Below, piece by piece: positions 13,469-20,606 of a stretch of DNA of 20,606 bases. A program made the position numbers and the translations under genes. Source of the DNA: an uncultured Oscillospiraceae bacterium (GTDB lineage Bacteria; Bacillota_A; Clostridia; Oscillospirales; Oscillospiraceae); the NCBI GenBank assembly GCA_944387755.1, contig CALXGC010000168.1:1-20606 (forward strand), read 5' to 3'. The notes below the pieces were generated by a model. That model was given only the letters and a program-made list of their open reading frames with translations, did not search any database and had not been told where the DNA came from. Numbering within the stretch: the stretch's first letter is position 1; every line of letters starts with the position of its first letter.

Positions 13469-15292
13469 TTGAAGAGACTGTATATTCTGTGTTCCAGAGC
13501 GGCGGCGGAGCTGGCGCGCCGTCCGGAGACGTGGGCGTCCCGGCTGGTGTTTCTGCTGGGGCCGTGGGCCTGCTTTTGGATGGTGGAAATTTTAAATGGG
13601 AACGACGTGTTTTCCGACCTGTACGCCTGGCAGGTGCTGATGAACCTGATCTGGTACTACATCTGGTTTGTCCTCTGCCGGCTGGTCCTGGGCCGGAGAA
13701 GGCGGGCGGAGGCGGCCGCATCTGTGACCTGCTTTCTGATCGGACTGGTGAACCACTATGTGCTCCGCTTTCGGGGGCGGATTTTGTTCCCCGCGGACCT
13801 GACCGCCTGGCGGACGGCGGCCAATGTGGCCGGCGCGTTTGACTTTTCCATCGACGCGGCCATGCGGGAGGCGCTGATTCTGCTGACCGCCTATCTGTTT
13901 CTGGCGTTTTTCTGCGTCCCCCAGAGGCGGCGGGACCGGCTGCCGAAGCCCCTGGGCGCGGGGCTGATTGGAGTCATTCTGGGCTATAACTTCGCCTTCT
14001 TCTGCACAGGCGCGCTCCCGGCCCTGGGGATCTACACCCAGCAGTGGGTGACGCAGGCCAACGGCTTTCTGCTGAACTTCACGGTGGCCATGCGCTACAG
14101 CTCGGTGGACATGCCGGAGGACTACAGCCACGAGGCCGTGCTGGACCTGATGGAGCGCTACCCCGCCCTGGAGGGGGACGCCGCCGTACAGCCGGACAAT
14201 ATTATCGTGATTATGAACGAGTCCTTTGCGGACATGACAATCTTTGAGGACCTGGAGGTCTCCCAGGACCCGACGCCCTTTCTCCACTCCCTGAAGGAGA
14301 ACACCGTCAGGGGCTGGATGTACTCCCCCGTCACCGGCGGCGGCACGGCCAGCGTGGAGTTTGAGTATCTCACCGGCTTTGCCACCATCTTCCAGCCCCC
14401 TCACACCGTGGCCTATCAGCTCTACACCGAGGAGGGCATGCCCTCCCTGGCCGCCCTGGCGGGCGTCCAGGGGTATGAGAGCACCGCCTTCCATCCCTAT
14501 CAGTCCTCCGGGTGGAACCGGCCCATTGTGTACGAAAATATGCGCTTTGACCGCCAGCTCTACCAGGAGGACGTGGAAAATCCCTATATGATCCGCCGCT
14601 ATATCTCCGACCAGTCGGATTATGAGAAGCTCTTTGAAATTACGGACGCGCGGCAGGGGGACCGGACGTTTATTTTCAACGTCACCATGCAGAACCACAG
14701 CGGCTATGCCCAGGGCTGGCACAACCTGGAGGAGACCGTCACCCTTCCGGCGGAGCAGCGGAGACTGGACACCACGGCGGAGCAGTACCTGTCCCTGATA
14801 AAGGCCAGCGACGACGCCCTCCGGGAGCTGATTGCCCACTACAGCCAGAGCGGGGAGTCCACCATGATTGTCTTCTTCGGGGACCACCAGCCGCCGCTGA
14901 AAAACGCCTTCTATGAGGCGCTCTACGGCAAAAAGCTGTCGGAGCGCACCACGGAGGAGGTGCTGAAGCAGTACGCCACGCCGTTTTTCATCTGGACCAA
15001 CTACGACATCCCGGAGCTGGACGGCGTGGCCATCAGCCCCAATTTTCTGGGGGTGCTGACGGCGCAGCTGGCTGGACTGCCTCTTACGGGATACATGAAC
15101 TTTCTCTCCCAGCTCTATGAGGTGCTGCCCGTGATTACCCCGGTGGGGCTGATCACCGGCGAGGGGGAGTATCTGACCAGGGACGAGCTGGACGCGGAGC
15201 AGCAGGAGTGGCTGATGACCTATGAGACCCTGAACTACTGCGGCATGATAGACCTGTTCGGCGAGGCCAGGCCCATGTACTGCCTGGACTGA
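13469..15292 (+). CDS. LTA synthase family membrane sulfatase
   Basis: This is a 607-residue protein of the LtaS/MdoB-like sulfatase superfamily. Five N-terminal membrane segments (about 25-42, 52-74, 84-101, 132-150, 162-186) precede a large extracellular catalytic domain. Catalytic and metal positions are visible: Glu251 in IIVIMNESFADMT, the nucleophile Thr293 in GGGTASVEFEYLTGF, His410 in NVTMQNHSGY, and Asp472/His473 in FFGDHQPP. Relatives move glycerol phosphate or similar groups onto envelope polymers; the acceptor here is unknown. I start it at the TTG at 13469 because AAAAGGAGAG (13451-13460) is correctly placed. The ATG at 13418 and TTG at 13373 lack a ribosome site and overlap the likely promoter. 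The gene stands alone and ends at a bidirectional terminator. Confidence 0.85.
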   Translation: MKRLYILCSRAAAELARRPETWASRLVFLLGPWACFWMVEILNGNDVFSDLYAWQVLMNLIWYYIWFVLCRLVLGRRRRAEAAASVTCFLIGLVNHYVLRFRGRILFPADLTAWRTAANVAGAFDFSIDAAMREALILLTAYLFLAFFCVPQRRRDRLPKPLGAGLIGVILGYNFAFFCTGALPALGIYTQQWVTQANGFLLNFTVAMRYSSVDMPEDYSHEAVLDLMERYPALEGDAAVQPDNIIVIMNESFADMTIFEDLEVSQDPTPFLHSLKENTVRGWMYSPVTGGGTASVEFEYLTGFATIFQPPHTVAYQLYTEEGMPSLAALAGVQGYESTAFHPYQSSGWNRPIVYENMRFDRQLYQEDVENPYMIRRYISDQSDYEKLFEITDARQGDRTFIFNVTMQNHSGYAQGWHNLEETVTLPAEQRRLDTTAEQYLSLIKASDDALRELIAHYSQSGESTMIVFFGDHQPPLKNAFYEALYGKKLSERTTEEVLKQYATPFFIWTNYDIPELDGVAISPNFLGVLTAQLAGLPLTGYMNFLSQLYEVLPVITPVGLITGEGEYLTRDELDAEQQEWLMTYETLNYCGMIDLFGEARPMYCLD

Positions 15293-15295
15293 CAG

Positions 15296-15336
15296 AAAAA
15301 AACGGCTGGAGTGTGGGGCACGCTCCAGCCGTTTTT
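15296..15336. terminator. Bidirectional intrinsic terminator
   Basis: The stem CGGCTGGAG (15303-15311) pairs with CTCCAGCCG (15323-15331), extended by a G-U and two further pairs inward. Seven As (15296-15302) precede it and five Ts (15332-15336) follow, so it can stop transcripts from both converging genes: the sulfatase (plus) and the SGNH hydrolase (minus), whose stops lie 3 bases on either side. Confidence 0.93.
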
Positions 15337-15339
15337 GCG

Positions 15340-15987
15340 CTATACCAGCCCGCGCACCACGGGGGCGAGGGCCCCGGCCAGCGCCCGGTGGCCCTCCGCG
15401 TCCATGTGGAGCTGGTCCGGTCCCGGACCGGCGAACTGGGCGGCGTCCAGAAAGGCGCAGCCGCGCTGTTCCGCAATGGCGGCGTACCACCTGGCCAGCG
15501 CTCTGACCTTCTCCCCGGAGGTCTGGTCAAAGTCGGGGTACTCGCTGGAGGCGATGTCCGGGCCCATATAAATGGGGGAGAGGAGCAGGACCTTCGGCGG
15601 ACGGACGCCGGGGCCGTAGGGATAGCGCTGGACGGCGTCAATCAGGGCCCCGGCGCTCTGGGCGATGAAGCGGGGGGAGGCGTTGAAAATGCTCTTGCAG
15701 TCGTTGGTGCCCAGGGAGAGAATCACCAGGTCCAGAGGGCGGTGGCTGTGCAGGGCGGTGGGCAGATACGCCAGTCCGTTTCGCCCCGGCTCCAGCGGGT
15801 GGTCCCACGCCGTGGTCCGGCCCCCCAGGCCCTCCTCGATGATCCGCCAGCCCTCCCCCAGCAGCGTTTGCAGGCGGCCCGGCCAGCGCACGCCCCAGGG
15901 GTGGCGCACGGAGCGGTGGGTGGGGTCCGTGCCGAAGGTGTTGGAGTCGCCGTAGCACAGAATATGTTTCGGTTCGGTTTCGTACAT
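15340..15987 (-). CDS. SGNH/GDSL-type esterase
   Basis: This is a 215-residue cytoplasmic hydrolase with the four SGNH blocks: Ser15 in CYGDSNTFG, Gly55 in EGLGGRTT, Asn95 in SLGTNDCKS, and the Asp191/His194 pair in DQLHMDAEGH. The arrangement is that of bacterial arylesterases and carbohydrate-deacetylating enzymes (TesA/RhgT-like fold). There is no signal peptide, so it acts inside the cell or on spore-compartment substrates; the actual ester is unknown. The ATG at 15987 has AAGGAGGAA eight bases upstream. It is the last gene of the ylbJ - small protein - esterase group, 36 bases after the small protein, and ends at the bidirectional terminator. Confidence 0.92.
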   Translation of the reverse strand: MYETEPKHILCYGDSNTFGTDPTHRSVRHPWGVRWPGRLQTLLGEGWRIIEEGLGGRTTAWDHPLEPGRNGLAYLPTALHSHRPLDLVILSLGTNDCKSIFNASPRFIAQSAGALIDAVQRYPYGPGVRPPKVLLLSPIYMGPDIASSEYPDFDQTSGEKVRALARWYAAIAEQRGCAFLDAAQFAGPGPDQLHMDAEGHRALAGALAPVVRGLV

Positions 15988-16023
15988 GGGGAAGTTCCTC
16001 CTTCTCTGTGTCTTTCGCGGAAG

Positions 16024-16236
16024 CTAAAGCTGAAAATCCTCCTCCTTCCACCGGCTGAAGTCCGCCCGGACAGGCCGGGGCGGGACCCGCTTCAGGGGGT
16101 CGTACCGGAAGGACCGGCAGTGGGACGCGGGGGACATGACGCCCTTTTTTTCGCACAGCACCGCCTCGCCGTTGAGAGGGCGGCTCCTGGCGCAGTAGGC
16201 GCAGCAGGGATCGATGTCCGTTTGGAACAGCGGCAT
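16024..16236 (-). CDS. 70-residue cysteine-rich hypothetical protein
   Basis: A small basic protein with cysteines at 11, 12, 15, 28 and 40. The pattern CxxC(12-15)-x12-C28-x11-C40 could hold one zinc ion. The second half is CRSFRYDPLKRVPPRP, a Tyr-Asp-Pro-Leu-Lys-Arg block followed by prolines, ending in an acidic EEDF tail. I recall similar short proteins in related Clostridia but know no assigned function. The ATG at 16236 is chosen because AAGGAGGAA lies seven to eight bases upstream; an in-frame codon at 16296 would run into the end of ylbJ and lacks a site. It lies between ylbJ and the SGNH esterase on the same strand, which suggests co-expression. The possible local promoter at 16277-16305 would serve it too. 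Confidence 0.8.
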   Translation of the reverse strand: MPLFQTDIDPCCAYCARSRPLNGEAVLCEKKGVMSPASHCRSFRYDPLKRVPPRPVRADFSRWKEEDFQL

Positions 16237-16276
16237 AGAGCTTCCTCCTTCAAAACCCGTTTGATGGGACGGGTCC

Positions 16277-16305
16277 ATTATACACCACGAATCCAAATAT
16301 TTCCA
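16277..16305 (-). promoter_or_regulatory. Possible internal promoter for the small protein and esterase
   Basis: On the minus strand TGGAAA (16305-16300) and a consensus TATAAT (16282-16277) are 17 bases apart, overlapping the 3' end of ylbJ. Transcription would start near 16270, at a 6-bp hairpin (16255-16260 with 16269-16274) that is followed by TTTTG. The -35 box matches only four of six positions. Confidence 0.4.
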
Positions 16306-17456
16306 TCCCTATTTTTGCCCCTCACCGCCCACAGCGCCAGGCCGAAGAACACCAGCCACAGACACCAGGCGGAGACGGCGGAGATGGTCAGCGCCTGCTG
16401 AAAATCCAGGGCGGCCAGGGTCTCCGCCTGCTCCGCCAGATAGGCGGACACCGGGGCCTCCAGAGGGAGGCGGGGGGCGAGCAGGCCCAGCAGGGCGGCG
16501 GAGATCCCACCGTGGAGGAGTTTTCCCGTCAGATAGGTGCGCATAGACAGTCCGCTGTCCCCCAAAAAGGCCAGCACCTGGCAGTGGACGGACAGTCCCG
16601 CCCACCCCAGCATAAAGGCGGCCATGGACAGCCGCCCGGACAGGGAGCCGCTGGTGAGGGAGGAGACCCCGGAGGACACCTCCAGCGCCCCGGTGAGCAG
16701 GCGGCGGGCCCAGGACTCTGAGAAGCCGAAGGGGCCGAAGGCCAAGGACAGCAGCCGGGCCAGCCCGGCCAGCACGCCGGTCAGGCTGAGCATTCGAATT
16801 GTCACCGTAAAAAACAGCACAAAGGCGCAGATGTTCAAAGTGGAGGACAGCGCCCCGGTGACGGAGCGGGTGAGGGCGGCGGAAAAGGAGACGGTCTGAA
16901 ACTGGGCGCTGGAGAGCCGCCCCCGCCGGGGGCCCTCACCGGGGCGGTAGAAGCGGAAAATCACCCCCACAGCCAGCGAGGCGGCCACATGGACCAGATA
17001 GAGCAGCAGGCCCACGGCCCCGCTGCCGAAGACGCCGGTCCCCACCACGCCGAATATGAAGGCGGGGCCGGAGTTGTTGCAGAAGGCCAGCAGACGCTCC
17101 GCCTCCGTGCGGGAGCACTGGCCGTTTTGGTACAGGGAGATGGCGGTGCGCGCCCCCACCGGATAGCCGCCCAGAAAGCCCAGGGCCACCGCAGAGGCGC
17201 AGGCCCCATTGATCCGGAACAGCGGGGCCATCACCGGCTGAAACAGCCGGCCCAGATACCGGGACATCCCCAGCTCCACCACCAGGGAGGACAGCACAAA
17301 AAAGGGAAACAGGGAGGGGAGAATCACATTGCCGCACAGCTTCAGCCCGTCCCTCATGGCGGACATGGCCTCTTTGGGCCAGGCCACCAGGGCCAGAGCG
17401 GCGCACAGCAGTCCCAGCGCCAAAAAGAGATCCCGGTATTTCCAAAGCCGTCTCAT
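16278..17456 (-). CDS. ylbJ: YlbJ-like sporulation integral membrane protein
   Basis: A 392-residue polytopic membrane protein, close to the 408 residues of Bacillus YlbJ. Recognisable blocks are LPSLFPFFVLSSLV near the second membrane segment, GFLGGYPVGARTAISLY, and LAFCNNSGPAFIFGVVGTG, the gate/nucleoside-recognition-like signature of the family. About eight to ten hydrophobic segments alternate through the length. In Bacillus, YlbJ is made in the mother cell under sigma-E and is needed for resistant spores; its transported substrate is unknown. The ATG at 17456 follows AAGGGGGAC; the open frame continues upstream through the promoter region and is not coding there. It heads a group with the small Cys protein and the esterase, and is divergent from the RpiR-type regulator. 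Confidence 0.85.
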   Translation of the reverse strand: MRRLWKYRDLFLALGLLCAALALVAWPKEAMSAMRDGLKLCGNVILPSLFPFFVLSSLVVELGMSRYLGRLFQPVMAPLFRINGACASAVALGFLGGYPVGARTAISLYQNGQCSRTEAERLLAFCNNSGPAFIFGVVGTGVFGSGAVGLLLYLVHVAASLAVGVIFRFYRPGEGPRRGRLSSAQFQTVSFSAALTRSVTGALSSTLNICAFVLFFTVTIRMLSLTGVLAGLARLLSLAFGPFGFSESWARRLLTGALEVSSGVSSLTSGSLSGRLSMAAFMLGWAGLSVHCQVLAFLGDSGLSMRTYLTGKLLHGGISAALLGLLAPRLPLEAPVSAYLAEQAETLAALDFQQALTISAVSAWCLWLVFFGLALWAVRGKNRDGNIWIRGV

Positions 17457-17516
17457 AGCCGTCCCCCTTCCGGAAAACAGGTATATGCGCCCGGCGGAGA
17501 AACTTGCCTGTCCGGC

Positions 17517-17544
17517 GAAATATGATTTCTTCTGCACAATATAA
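17517..17544 (-). promoter_or_regulatory. Possible sigma-E-type promoter of ylbJ
   Basis: On the minus strand TTATATT (17544-17538) and CATATTTC (17524-17517) are 13 bases apart. This fits the Bacillus sigma-E pattern of an ATATT-like -35 box and a CATAnnnT-like -10 box, except that the final T is C. YlbJ is sigma-E dependent in Bacillus, which raises the prior. Its outer edge directly abuts the -35 box of the divergent regulator gene. Confidence 0.5.
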
Positions 17545-17573
17545 TTGCGATTATTCCCAAAGTGGTCTATAAT
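17545..17573 (+). promoter_or_regulatory. Sigma-A promoter of the RpiR-type regulator
   Basis: TTGCGA (17545-17550) and a consensus TATAAT (17568-17573) have the ideal 17-base spacing. The leader of about 70 bases carries a small stem (GGCCCG 17612-17617 with CGGGCC 17623-17628) before the ribosome site. Confidence 0.8.
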
Positions 17574-17652
17574 AAATGTACAAGAAGACACGGTTAGAGG
17601 GTACGGCTGGCGGCCCGTCCGGCGGGCCCGGCCTCTGGAGAGGAGGAATTCG

Positions 17653-18516
17653 ATGATGCAGCAGGATATTTTTGAAGTCATCAGCAGCCAGTACTATCAG
17701 TTGACCAATTCAGAGAAGAAAGTGGCGGACTATGTGCTGGAGCACAGGCAGGAGGTCCAGTACCGCTCCATCTCAGAGCTGGCGGAGGAGTGCCAGGTGG
17801 CCGACGCCACCATCTCCCGCTTCTGCCGCCGCCTCGGCGTGGGCGGATACAACGCCTTCAAGCTGGAGGCGGCCAAGGCGGTGATGGCGGCCCAGACCGC
17901 CCGCCCAGCCGGACCGGCCGGCGCGGAGGGCTCCGGGCGGGACGGATTTGAGGCCCTGTGCCGGGAGCGCCTCCAGGAGAATGCGGCCGCCCTGGAACAG
18001 ACGGTGAAGCGGCTGGACCCGGCGGCGGTGGAGCGGGCTGTGGAGGTGCTCTTCCAGGCGGGGCGGGTGCTGTGCATGGGCCAGGGGAGCTCCATGGTGC
18101 TGGCGGAGGAGGCGTGGAGCCTGCTGTCCTCCATCTCGCCCAAATTTGTCCTGGTGCCCGACTCCCACCAGCAGATGGCCGCGCTGGCCCTGATGGAGCG
18201 GGGGGACGCGGTGCTCTACTTCTCCTACTCCGGCTCCACCCAGGAGCTGCAGGACGCTTTGGAGATTGCCCACCTCCGGAAGGGCAGCCTGGTCCTCATT
18301 ACCCGCTTTCCCAAGTCCCCCGGCGGCGTGAAGGCGGACGTGGTGCTCCAGTGCGGCTCCAACGAGGGGCCCCTCCAGGCCGGGTCGGCCACCGCCCGCA
18401 TAGCCCAGCTCTTTGTGCTGGACCTGCTGTACGCCGCCCTGTTCCAGCGGGATCCCCAGCAGGCCGCCGCCTGCCGGGAGCGCATTGCCGAGGCCATCGC
18501 CAGAAAACATGTCTAA
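17653..18516 (+). CDS. MurR/RpiR family transcriptional regulator with SIS domain
   Basis: A 287-residue regulator. The N-terminal HTH_6 domain (about 1-77) has LTNSEKKVADYVL, the SISELAEECQVADATISRFC helix-turn-helix (39-58) and RLGVGGYNAFK. A linker rich in Ala/Gly/Pro follows, then a SIS sugar-phosphate-binding domain (about 120-265) with GQGSS (143-147) and FSYSGST (190-196). Members sense phosphosugars such as MurNAc-6-phosphate or glucosamine-6-phosphate, and the ligand is often tied to neighbouring catabolic genes; none is adjacent here, so the ligand is unknown. Tandem ATGs at 17653 and 17656 both suit AGGAGG at 17641-17646; I take the first. The frame upstream to 17545 covers the promoter and is not coding. 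It is a single-gene unit with its own promoter and terminator. Confidence 0.93.
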   Translation: MMQQDIFEVISSQYYQLTNSEKKVADYVLEHRQEVQYRSISELAEECQVADATISRFCRRLGVGGYNAFKLEAAKAVMAAQTARPAGPAGAEGSGRDGFEALCRERLQENAAALEQTVKRLDPAAVERAVEVLFQAGRVLCMGQGSSMVLAEEAWSLLSSISPKFVLVPDSHQQMAALALMERGDAVLYFSYSGSTQELQDALEIAHLRKGSLVLITRFPKSPGGVKADVVLQCGSNEGPLQAGSATARIAQLFVLDLLYAALFQRDPQQAAACRERIAEAIARKHV

Positions 18517-18518
18517 GC

Positions 18519-18549
18519 AGCGGGACCGGCTCTGCCGGTCCCGCTTTTT
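18519..18549 (+). terminator. Intrinsic terminator after the RpiR-type regulator
   Basis: An 11-bp perfect stem (GCGGGACCGGC 18520-18530 with GCCGGTCCCGC 18534-18544) and a 3-base loop are followed by five Ts (18545-18549). It starts two to three bases after the stop codon and touches the stop of the converging ZIP gene. Confidence 0.92.
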
Positions 18550-19343
18550 CAGCCCAGGGCCACGTCCAGCACCATCATCAGGGTGAACCCCAGGGCGAAG
18601 CCCACGGTGCCCAGGTTGGAGTGCGCGCCCTGGCTGGCCTCTGGAATCAGCTCCTCCACCACCACATAGAGCATGGCGCCTGCGGCGAAGGCCAGGAGAT
18701 AGGGGAGGGCGGGGGCGAGCTGCGCCGCCAGCAGAATCATAAGCAGCGCGCCCAGCGGCTCCACCGCGCCGGAGAGCAGGCCGTACCCAAACGCCCGCCT
18801 CCGGCTGGCCCCCTCGCTTTTCAGAGGGAGGGAGATAATGGCCCCCTCCGGGAAGTTTTGGATGGCAATGCCGATGGACAGGGCGAAGGCGCCGGTGAGG
18901 GAGATCTCCTCCGCGCCGGAGAGCATTCCGGCGAACACAATTCCCACCGCCATCCCCTCCGGGATGTTGTGGAGCGTCACCGCCAGCACCAGCATGGTCC
19001 GGCGTTTGAGGTTGCTGCGGGGGCCCTCCGCCTGCTCGCTGCCCAGGTGGAGGTGGGGCACAAGCCGGTCCATAGCCAGCAGAAAGGCCATCCCCAGCAG
19101 CAGTCCGGCCGCCGCCGGGAAGAAGGCCAGCTTGCCCAACGCCTGGGCGCGGTCCATGGCGGGGATGAGCAGGGACCAAACCGAGGCGGCCACCATCACC
19201 CCGGAGGCAAAACCCAAAAGAACGTTCTGTACCAGAGGGGGAAGCTGGTTTTTCAGAAAAAAGACGCACCCCGCCCCCAGTGCAGTTCCCCAAAAGGGGA
19301 GCAGCAGGCCCATCAGCAGCCCGCCGTCCAGATAACTGAGCAC
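18549..19343 (-). CDS. ZIP family metal transporter
   Basis: A 264-residue inner-membrane transporter of divalent metals, likely zinc (possibly iron or manganese), moving them into the cytoplasm. About eight membrane segments are visible. The binuclear metal site motifs of transmembrane helices 4 and 5 are present, HNIPEG (125-130) and QNFPEG (162-167), with Glu195 in SGAVEPLGA and the VVVEELIPE block (227-235). The cytoplasmic loop between helices 3 and 4 is short, with PHLHLGSEQAEG as a His-containing patch. The start is GTG at 19343, seven bases after GGAGG (19351-19355). It lies 29 bases after the 85-residue coiled-coil gene and no metal-regulator box is recognised. Confidence 0.93.
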   Translation of the reverse strand: MLSYLDGGLLMGLLLPFWGTALGAGCVFFLKNQLPPLVQNVLLGFASGVMVAASVWSLLIPAMDRAQALGKLAFFPAAAGLLLGMAFLLAMDRLVPHLHLGSEQAEGPRSNLKRRTMLVLAVTLHNIPEGMAVGIVFAGMLSGAEEISLTGAFALSIGIAIQNFPEGAIISLPLKSEGASRRRAFGYGLLSGAVEPLGALLMILLAAQLAPALPYLLAFAAGAMLYVVVEELIPEASQGAHSNLGTVGFALGFTLMMVLDVALG

Positions 19344-19372
19344 AGAAATTCCTCCTTCCGCGGTCTTGGACG

Positions 19373-19630
19373 TCAGAGCCCGTACTCCGCGAGCCGCAGC
19401 CGGAGCTGCTGGTTCACCAGCTTCCGGGCCATGAGCTCCCGGAACTGGACGGTCTTCTGCTTCCCCTGGAGCTTGAGGGACTCCAGCTTTTCAGACAGTC
19501 CGGCCTGCTCCTGCTCCAGACCGGCGAGCAGGTTTTCGCATCTGGCCAGCCGCTCCAGCGCCTTGGGGAGGGCGGCCTCGCCCGCCTCCAGCGTCCAGAC
19601 GCCCTCCCGCTGTACGGTGTATCGCTCCAT
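19373..19630 (-). CDS. 85-residue coiled-coil hypothetical protein
   Basis: A small soluble protein of unknown function. After a short beta-like N-terminus (ERYTVQREGVWTLEAGEAAL) it is almost wholly helical, with LERLARCENLLAGLEQEQAGLSEKL and a second basic helix ending LRLRLAEYGL. The pattern suggests a two-helix coiled-coil hairpin. There is no signal peptide, and one cysteine. The ATG at 19630 is chosen because GGAGG (19643-19639) lies eight bases upstream; an in-frame TTG at 19636 is only two bases from it. It follows the guaB terminator with no room for a promoter and precedes the ZIP gene, so read-through from guaB and co-expression with the ZIP gene are likely. I do not recognise the family. 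Confidence 0.75.
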   Translation of the reverse strand: MERYTVQREGVWTLEAGEAALPKALERLARCENLLAGLEQEQAGLSEKLESLKLQGKQKTVQFRELMARKLVNQQLRLRLAEYGL

Positions 19631-19658
19631 AGACAACGCCTCCTGTTTTTTTCAAATG

Positions 19659-19687
19659 AAAAAGGGCCGCGCCGTCTGGCGCGGCCC
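19659..19687 (-). terminator. Intrinsic terminator after guaB
   Basis: A 10-bp perfect stem (GGGCCGCGCC 19664-19673 with GGCGCGGCCC 19678-19687) and a 4-base loop are followed on the minus strand by five Ts (19663-19659). It ends 15 bases before the ribosome site of the next gene on the same strand. Confidence 0.9.
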
Positions 19688-19700
19688 TGAAACGAGTCAA

Positions 19701-20606
<906 letters not shown>

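Noticed and set aside
13592..15490. 632-codon minus-strand open frame opposite the LTA-synthase-like gene
   Set aside because: Antisense shadow that also crosses the bidirectional terminator; composition is typical of GC-rich non-coding frames.
17457..17681. 75-codon N-terminal extension of YlbJ
   Set aside because: It would cover the divergent promoters and the leader of the regulator gene; YlbJ homology begins at MRRLWKYRD with a ribosome site before the ATG at 17456.

Overview
The window is a stretch of bacterial chromosome with high GC (roughly 60-65% by eye). Gene content and style point to a spore-forming, anaerobic Gram-positive of class Clostridia. The best guess is the Oscillospiraceae group (Flavonifractor/Lawsonibacter/Oscillibacter-like). 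Reasons are the Firmicutes-type HPr with His15 and Ser46, MutS2, YlmC/YmxH- and YlbJ-type sporulation proteins, an LTA-synthase-like sulfatase, strong GGAGG ribosome binding sites, and modular GC-rich palindromic intergenic repeats. The taxonomic call is inference.

Left part, plus strand (1-8554). The 3' end of mutS2 is followed by ptsH (HPr) with its own promoter and terminator, then an EcsC-family gene and a 0.28-kb gap holding a cluster of palindromic repeats. Next comes a tight housekeeping operon, uvrC - Nudix hydrolase - rsmD - coaD - coiled-coil protein, with 4-base ATGA overlaps at two junctions. A strong terminator closes the operon, and ptsI (enzyme I of the phosphotransferase system) starts immediately behind it. 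HPr and enzyme I are the two general PTS proteins but lie about 5.3 kb apart here.

Middle part, minus strand (8562-13205). In transcription order there is a complete polar amino acid ABC importer (lipoprotein, permease, ATPase) with its own promoter, a hairpin between lipoprotein and permease, and a terminator. Directly behind that terminator lies a PadR regulator - DUF2812 membrane protein pair. Its promoter has a 13-bp dyad on each side of the -10 box, a clear autoregulation signature. A ylmC/ymxH-like PRC-barrel gene follows, with its ribosome binding site buried in a 12-bp hairpin.

Right part (13206-20606). An LTA-synthase-like membrane sulfatase (plus strand) converges on a ylbJ - 70-aa cysteine-rich protein - SGNH esterase group (minus strand) at a bidirectional terminator. 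ylbJ is divergent from a MurR/RpiR-SIS regulator, and the two promoters sit back to back; the ylbJ one looks like a sporulation sigma-E promoter. After the regulator come, on the minus strand, a ZIP metal transporter, an 85-aa coiled-coil protein and the 3' two-thirds of guaB (IMP dehydrogenase), which runs off the window.

I see no rRNA, tRNA, CRISPR array, insertion sequence, prophage or obvious horizontally acquired island. This is ordinary core chromosome. The points most worth a second look are regulatory: the twin-dyad PadR promoter, the repeat cluster, the YlbJ-small protein-esterase group with a possible sigma-E promoter, and the recurring placement of genes right behind terminators.
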